From Candidatus Avoscillospira stercoripullorum (lineage in GTDB: Bacteria; Bacillota; Clostridia; Oscillospirales; Oscillospiraceae): 9,573 bases of DNA. The notes beneath the pieces are model-generated. The model worked only from the letters and a program-made list of their open reading frames with translations, ran no database searches and was not told the origin of the DNA. Positions 6,350 to 9,573 of this stretch are shown piece by piece. Made by a program: the position numbers and the translations under genes. Location of the stretch: contig DVGD01000265.1 of assembly GCA_018712905.1 (NCBI GenBank), positions 1-9,573 on the forward strand, given 5' to 3'. How positions within the stretch are numbered: position 1 is the first letter of the stretch; each line of letters starts with the position of its first letter.

Positions 6350-8428
6350 TCACCTGCTTTCTGAGCATTGCGTTTTGAGTGTTTTGAGGATGGGGCTTTC
6401 GTTGAGGTTGACCTTTTCCCCGCGGCTGGGCGCAAGGCGGATGCGCGTCCGGTCGCGCAATACCTCCACGGTGAGAAGTCCACGCTCGGCGAAGACGTCC
6501 AGGCAGATCCGCAGCCGTCCCGGCGGCATGGGCGCCCCGGCACGGGCGAGCTTGCGGCCCAGGCAGGAGAGGTTCTCAGTGAGCTGGCGGCTCTGGGTGT
6601 GGGCGGCCAGGTAGCGCCACAAGGCGGTGAAGTCCTCCCGCCGGGGCAGGAGCAGGGCGGCCTCCTGGGCGGTGAGGCGCTGACCCTGGGTGAATTTTTC
6701 ATAGAGGGCGCGCCCGGCGCCGGTGTTGGCGCGGCTGACCCGGTCGGGGCGGATGTCCACCAGGTTGAGCTGGACGGACTTGACGCCCCGGTATTCGTTG
6801 ATCTGGGGGGTGAAGGCGATCTCCACCTGGTCGCCCAGGGCAATCCCGGCGCGCACAGCGGTGGTGGAGAAGAAGATGGCGCCGAAGCGCAGGCCGTGCC
6901 GGCGCAGCCGGAGCCGCAGGTGCCGTCCGCCGCCTACCTCGCTCAGCTGCTCTACGCTCAGGCCGTCCAGGAAGAACACCGGCTTGGGGCAGCCGGCGCC
7001 GCAGGGCTCCAGCTGCTCCAGGGCGAGGATGTTCTCCTCGGTGAGCAGCGCGGGATCCACGGCGCAGTCCACCTCCAGGGCGGCGCGGCACTGGCCGCTT
7101 TCCACAAATTCCGCCGCCTGGCGCTCCACCGAGGCGCGGAAGGCGTCGATCTCCGAGCGGAGGATGGTAAAGCCCGCGGCCAGCTCGTGGCCGCCGTAGC
7201 TTTCGAGCAAATGGGACTGCGCCTCCAAGGAGGCGAAGAGATTGAAGCCCCCGTAGGAGCGGGAGCTGGCCTTCCCCTTCTCGCCGTCCAGGCAGATGAG
7301 GTAGGCCGGGCAGCCGAATTCCTCGGCCAGGCGGGAGGCCACGATGCCGATGACGCCCTGGTGCCAGCCCTCGCCGGCCAGGACGATGGCGTGGCCGGCC
7401 TTGTTTCGCGCCAGCATGGCCAGCGCCTCCTGGTAGATCTCCGCCTCCACCTCCTGGCGCTGGCGGTTGAGCTGGCAGAGCTTGCGGGAGAGCTCCTGGG
7501 CAGTGGCTTCGTCCCGGGTGAGGAAGAGCTCGGCGGCCAGTCCCACCTGTCCCATGCGCCCGGCGGCGTTGATCCGGGGGGCAAGGGTGTAGCCGATGGT
7601 GGCGGCGGTGAGGCCGCGGCGGTCGCAGCCGCACTCTCCCATGAGCGCGGCGAGACCCGGCCGGGGACTGCTGGACAGGGACTTGAGTCCCCGGAGCACG
7701 AAGGTGCGGTTTTCCCCGGTGAGAGGCATGACGTCGGCCACGGTGCCAAGGCACAGTAGGTCAGAAAACCGGTCAAGGATGGCCTCCTGGCTTCCAACCA
7801 ATGCGGCGGCCAGCTTGAAGGCCACGCCCACGCCGGCCAGGTTCCGGGGCTGCCCCGGCTGATCCTTGCGGTGGGGATCCACCACGGCCAGCGCCGGGGG
7901 CAGCGCCGCGCGGCACTCGTGGTGGTCGGTGATGATGAGATCCACGCCGATCTCGCGGCAGTAAGCGGCCTCATCGTCGGCGGTGATGCCGCAGTCCACG
8001 GTGACGATGAGGCTGACGCCCTGCTCCCTGAGCGCGGCGATGGCGCCGCGGTTGAGGCCGTAGCCCTCCTCGATGCGGGCGGGGATATAGTAGACCACCC
8101 TTCCGCCCTGGCTGCGGAGAAACTCCGTCAAAAGGCAGGTGGCAGTGATGCCGTCCACGTCGTAGTCGCCGAAGACGGCGATGGTCTCGCCGGCTTCCAG
8201 CGCCGCGCGCACCCGTGCCACGGCCGGAGCCATGTCGGTCAAGGCCAGGGGATCCTCCAGCGGCTCGTCCGCGGTGAGAAAGTGCCGGGCTTTTTCCGGC
8301 GTATCATAGCCCCGGGCGGAGAGCACGGCGGCAGTGAGGGGGGCGTACCCGGCCTCCATCAGCGCCTGCTGCGCCTGGGGATTTTGCTCCTTTACATTCC
8401 AGATTCCATACTTCACAGCGCATTCCAT
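6350..8428 (-). CDS. recJ: Single-stranded-DNA-specific 5'-3' exonuclease RecJ
   Basis: This 692-residue protein has full DHH/DHHA1 architecture. RecJ degrades single-stranded DNA 5' to 3' in recombination and mismatch/base-excision repair, using Mn/Mg. Visible motifs are FGDYDVDG (86-93; D88, D90, D92), VTVDCGI (D145), ITDHHE (D168, H169, H170), VDPHR (184-187), the linker region with INAAGRMG, GWHQGVIGIVASRL (354 onward), SSRSYGGFN, and the DHHA1 GGHELAAGF (412-420). An OB-like C-terminal part follows (about 455-560), then an extra C-terminal extension of about 130 residues. The start is uncertain. ATG at 8428 is listed, but it has no good ribosome site. GTG at 8416, with GGATGG 8 bases upstream, would give MKYGIWNVKEQ and is a serious alternative. 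It is the first gene of the recJ-relA unit, with an extended -10 promoter just upstream. Confidence 0.95.
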   Translation of the reverse strand: MECAVKYGIWNVKEQNPQAQQALMEAGYAPLTAAVLSARGYDTPEKARHFLTADEPLEDPLALTDMAPAVARVRAALEAGETIAVFGDYDVDGITATCLLTEFLRSQGGRVVYYIPARIEEGYGLNRGAIAALREQGVSLIVTVDCGITADDEAAYCREIGVDLIITDHHECRAALPPALAVVDPHRKDQPGQPRNLAGVGVAFKLAAALVGSQEAILDRFSDLLCLGTVADVMPLTGENRTFVLRGLKSLSSSPRPGLAALMGECGCDRRGLTAATIGYTLAPRINAAGRMGQVGLAAELFLTRDEATAQELSRKLCQLNRQRQEVEAEIYQEALAMLARNKAGHAIVLAGEGWHQGVIGIVASRLAEEFGCPAYLICLDGEKGKASSRSYGGFNLFASLEAQSHLLESYGGHELAAGFTILRSEIDAFRASVERQAAEFVESGQCRAALEVDCAVDPALLTEENILALEQLEPCGAGCPKPVFFLDGLSVEQLSEVGGGRHLRLRLRRHGLRFGAIFFSTTAVRAGIALGDQVEIAFTPQINEYRGVKSVQLNLVDIRPDRVSRANTGAGRALYEKFTQGQRLTAQEAALLLPRREDFTALWRYLAAHTQSRQLTENLSCLGRKLARAGAPMPPGRLRICLDVFAERGLLTVEVLRDRTRIRLAPSRGEKVNLNESPILKTLKTQCSESR

Positions 8429-8451
8429 CCAATAAATTTTCTTTTCTGAAT

Positions 8452-8480
8452 ATTATACCATTGATCGCTGTGCAGTACAA
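8452..8480 (-). promoter_or_regulatory. Promoter for recJ-relA (sigma-A type, extended -10)
   Basis: The minus strand reads TTGTAC (8480-8475), a 17-base spacer, then TATAAT (8457-8452). The -10 is a perfect consensus and is preceded by TGG, an extended -10. The -35 matches TTGACA at only the first three bases. The expected start is near 8445 (an A on this strand), leaving a 5' leader of only about 17 bases before ATG 8428, or 29 bases before GTG 8416. Confidence 0.75.
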
Positions 8481-8483
8481 TTA

Positions 8484-8523
8484 GAAATTCTCCTTGAACC
8501 CTCCGCTGCGGCGGTGGAATTTC
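8484..8523. repeat. Interrupted inverted repeat between divergent promoters (operator candidate)
   Basis: GAAATTC (8484-8490) is matched by its inverse GAATTTC (8517-8523). Inside lies a small stem CCGC/GCGG (8503-8506 with 8511-8514). The pair sits between the recJ -35 and the phosphatase -35. A regulator site is only an inference. Confidence 0.35.
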
Positions 8524-8554
8524 CCGGCAAATTGACGGAGCGGGCAAAAAGAGG

Positions 8555-8583
8555 TGTCCAAGGGACGAAAACTGTGGTATGAT
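8555..8583 (+). promoter_or_regulatory. Promoter candidate for the phosphatase gene (extended -10)
   Basis: TATGAT at 8578-8583 is preceded by TGG, giving an extended -10. TGTCCA at 8555-8560, 17 bases upstream, is a weak -35 (3 of 6). The predicted start near 8590 leaves a leader of about 22 bases that includes AAGGAG (8597-8602). The -10 covers the in-frame ATG at 8579, so that ATG would not be in the transcript. Confidence 0.5.
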
Positions 8584-8611
8584 GGTAGAAAACGAGAAGG
8601 AGCGTGATTCA

Positions 8612-9349
8612 GTGCATCCCACGAGACGACTTTTGGCGCCCGGGCTTTCCAACTGCCGGGATCTGGGCGGATACGCCGCCGCGGGGGGCGTGACGCGCTG
8701 GGGCGTATTTTACCGCAGTGAGGCGCCCTGCGGCCTGCCGGAAGAAGGCATTGCCTGTTTTCGGGCGCTGGGACTGGGGGAGAGCATCGACCTCCGGGGC
8801 GAGGCGGAGATCGCCTGGCGCCCCAGCGCCTTGGCGGAGGTTTTCCCCTACCGGAGAATCTCCCTCTCCGGCGGCGCAGAGACCTTTGAAAAGAAAAACC
8901 TGCCCGAGGGGCCTTTTTCCTGGGACAAGGTGTATATCAAGCGGGCGCGGGAGCACCGGGACTGGGTGCGCGACGTGGTCACTGCCTTGGCCGAGGCCGA
9001 GGGCTCGGTGCTCTTCCATTGCACCACCGGCAAGGATCGCACGGGCATCATCGCCTGCTGCCTTTTGGGCGCGGTGGGTGTGAGCCGGGAGGATATCGCC
9101 GCGGACTACTGCCTGAGCCAGGTGTACCTCCAGGATATGTTCGAGGGCATGCGCACGGGGCGCATCACCATCCGCAAGGAGCCGGGGAATTTTGAAGACT
9201 ATGTCTTCCAGACGCCCTTCCAGGCCATGCTGGATTTTTACGACTTTTTCACCCGGGAATTCGGGGGAATTGTGCCCTACCTCCGGGATATCGGCGTCAC
9301 CGAGGGGAGCCTCGCAAGGCTCAAGGCGCGCTTCCTAGACGCGGATTAG
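8612..9349 (+). CDS. Tyrosine protein phosphatase, CX5R family (Y_phosphatase3 / MptpB- and LipA-like)
   Basis: This 245-residue protein starts at GTG 8612, with AAGGAG at 8597-8602 nine bases upstream. An in-frame ATG at 8579 would add 11 residues (MMVENEKERDS), but it overlaps the -10 element and lacks a ribosome site. The P-loop is HCTTGKDRTG, with nucleophile C137 and R143. The N-terminal SNCRDLGGY (13-21) and DLRGEAE (60-66) are the conserved blocks of this family, and FYRSEAP (33-39) matches its usual FRSxxL-type segment. Relatives dephosphorylate phosphotyrosine and often phosphoserine or phosphoinositides. The aspartate in GKDR is the usual family residue. There is no signal peptide, so it is probably cytosolic. 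It is a single-gene unit divergent from recJ-relA, and no partner kinase is in the window. The physiological substrate is unknown. Confidence 0.88.
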   Translation: MHPTRRLLAPGLSNCRDLGGYAAAGGVTRWGVFYRSEAPCGLPEEGIACFRALGLGESIDLRGEAEIAWRPSALAEVFPYRRISLSGGAETFEKKNLPEGPFSWDKVYIKRAREHRDWVRDVVTALAEAEGSVLFHCTTGKDRTGIIACCLLGAVGVSREDIAADYCLSQVYLQDMFEGMRTGRITIRKEPGNFEDYVFQTPFQAMLDFYDFFTREFGGIVPYLRDIGVTEGSLARLKARFLDAD

Positions 9350-9352
9350 CAC

Positions 9353-9381
9353 AAAAAAAGCGCCGCCCGGCCTGCTGGGCG
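9353..9381 (-). terminator. Possible intrinsic terminator acting on minus-strand transcripts
   Basis: On the minus strand, CGCCC (9381-9377) pairs with GGGCG (9368-9364), followed by GCGC and then seven T (9359-9353). The T-run lies on the minus-strand side only, so it would stop transcription entering from the right, just before the 3' end of the phosphatase gene. The stem is only 5 bp and four bases separate it from the T-run, so it may be weak. Confidence 0.4.
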
Positions 9382-9384
9382 ACA

Positions 9385-9420
9385 CACAGCGTGTCGAAAA
9401 AGTCTTTTCGCCACGCTGTG
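9385..9420. repeat. 36-base hairpin after the phosphatase gene
   Basis: CACAGCGTG (9385-9393) pairs with CACGCTGTG (9412-9420), and CGAAAA (9395-9400) pairs with TTTTCG (9405-9410). There is one T/C mismatch and the loop is AGTC. With 15 of 16 possible pairs it is a strong stem-loop. No T-run follows, so it is not a standard intrinsic terminator, though it could protect the 3' end of the phosphatase mRNA. Confidence 0.7.
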
Positions 9421-9421
9421 C

Positions 9422-9455
9422 GGATTTTGAAACTTTTCGATCAGTTTCAAAATCC
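9422..9455. repeat. Perfect 13-bp hairpin
   Basis: GGATTTTGAAACT (9422-9434) pairs without mismatch with AGTTTCAAAATCC (9443-9455) around an 8-base loop. It begins one base after the previous hairpin, so the two form a tandem. Confidence 0.75.
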
Positions 9456-9544
9456 TGTTGATTGAACGCGCGGTGGGCTTTTTGCCCCCCGCACACACCC
9501 CCCGCTGCTCTGTCTCATCAGTCTTCTGCGGGTTTTTTCAACAG
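9455..9544. repeat. Inverted CTGTTGA/TCAACAG pair enclosing a third hairpin
   Basis: CTGTTGA (9455-9461) recurs inverted as TCAACAG (9538-9544). Between them GCGGTGGGC (9470-9478) pairs with GCCCCCCGC (9484-9492) around five T, with one mismatch. Together with the two upstream hairpins this looks like one dispersed intergenic palindromic element filling the tail of the window. Confidence 0.5.
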
Positions 9545-9562
9545 CCTGGGGGGATTTTGTAT

Positions 9563-9573
9563 GTAGGGGTCGA
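9563..9573 (+). repeat. Start of another GTAGGGG-type palindrome, cut by the window edge
   Basis: GTAGGGGTCGA shares the GTAGGGG head of the palindromes in the relA-dtd gap. The other half would lie beyond the edge, so this rests on seven shared bases and its intergenic position. Confidence 0.4.

Larger units (their letters stand above)
8429..8611. other. Divergent intergenic region between recJ and the phosphatase gene
   Basis: The 183 bases hold a minus-strand promoter for recJ (8452-8480), a plus-strand promoter candidate for the phosphatase gene (8555-8583), and an interrupted inverted repeat (8484-8523) between them. It is clearly more AT-rich around both -10 elements than the neighbouring genes. 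No RNA gene or riboswitch was recognised. Confidence 0.7.

Noticed and set aside
6346..6843. A long N-terminal extension of the Rel protein to 6843
   Set aside because: It is an out-of-frame reading of recJ rich in Ser, Pro and Arg. The Rel family starts at METAEARYQ, and a ribosome site is present.
6368..7759. A 463-codon open frame antisense to recJ, and similar long antisense frames over relA, hemZ and the amidohydrolase
   Set aside because: High third-position GC leaves few stops on the opposite strand. The predicted peptides are Gly-, Ala- and Arg-rich with no motif, while the sense frames carry full catalytic signatures.
8429..8611. A riboswitch or T-box leader upstream of recJ
   Set aside because: The predicted transcript leader is only about 17-29 bases, too short for any known leader element, and no T-box or riboswitch core was recognised.
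9350..9573. End of an insertion sequence
   Set aside because: The hairpins could pass for terminal repeats, but no transposase codons are present and no duplicated target is visible within the window.

Overview
The window is a high-GC, gene-dense stretch of bacterial chromosome. It most resembles a gut-type clostridial Firmicute of the Oscillospiraceae kind (Flavonifractor / Pseudoflavonifractor / Oscillibacter-like). That placement is an inference from three things: strong AGGAGG ribosome sites, the Firmicute gene order recJ-relA-dtd-metallo-beta-lactamase-hemZ, and GTAGGGGCGG-type intergenic palindromes. No database search was possible.

Layout. Six genes lie on the minus strand and are read from right to left. 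recJ (6350-8428) is followed by a bifunctional (p)ppGpp synthetase/hydrolase gene, relA/spoT-type (4159-6345). Next comes a 427-base non-coding gap that holds an island of palindromic repeats (3782-4146). The series then continues with dtd (3282-3731), a glyoxalase-II-like metallo-beta-lactamase-fold gene (2669-3271), hemZ (1221-2672), and an ATZ/TRZ-type amidohydrolase gene that runs off the left edge (1-1212). One gene lies on the plus strand, a CX5R protein tyrosine phosphatase (8612-9349). It is divergent from recJ and shares with it a 183-base intergenic region with facing promoters. The last ~220 bases (9350-9573) are non-coding and full of hairpins.

How the genes fit together. recJ-relA looks like one transcription unit with a 4-base gap, driven by an extended -10 promoter just upstream of recJ. 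dtd-MBL-hemZ-amidohydrolase is a second tightly packed unit: each start codon overlaps the previous stop, or its ribosome site does, which suggests translational coupling. The functions are housekeeping: single-strand DNA exonuclease repair, stringent response, D-aminoacyl-tRNA proofreading, a hydrolase of unknown thioester or similar substrate, and a HemZ-family radical SAM enzyme. In many Firmicutes this cluster also carries apt (between recJ and relA) and hisS-aspS (after hemZ). Here apt is absent and an amidohydrolase follows hemZ.

I see no convincing new multi-gene system. The points most worth a second look are two. First, the amidohydrolase keeps the HxH and beta-5 His/Glu but has Gly where the family has its catalytic beta-6 His and its beta-8 metal-ligand Asp, with a cluster of cysteines nearby. 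Second, the relA-dtd repeat island has 10-base perfect terminal inverted repeats and nested, diverged inverted arms.
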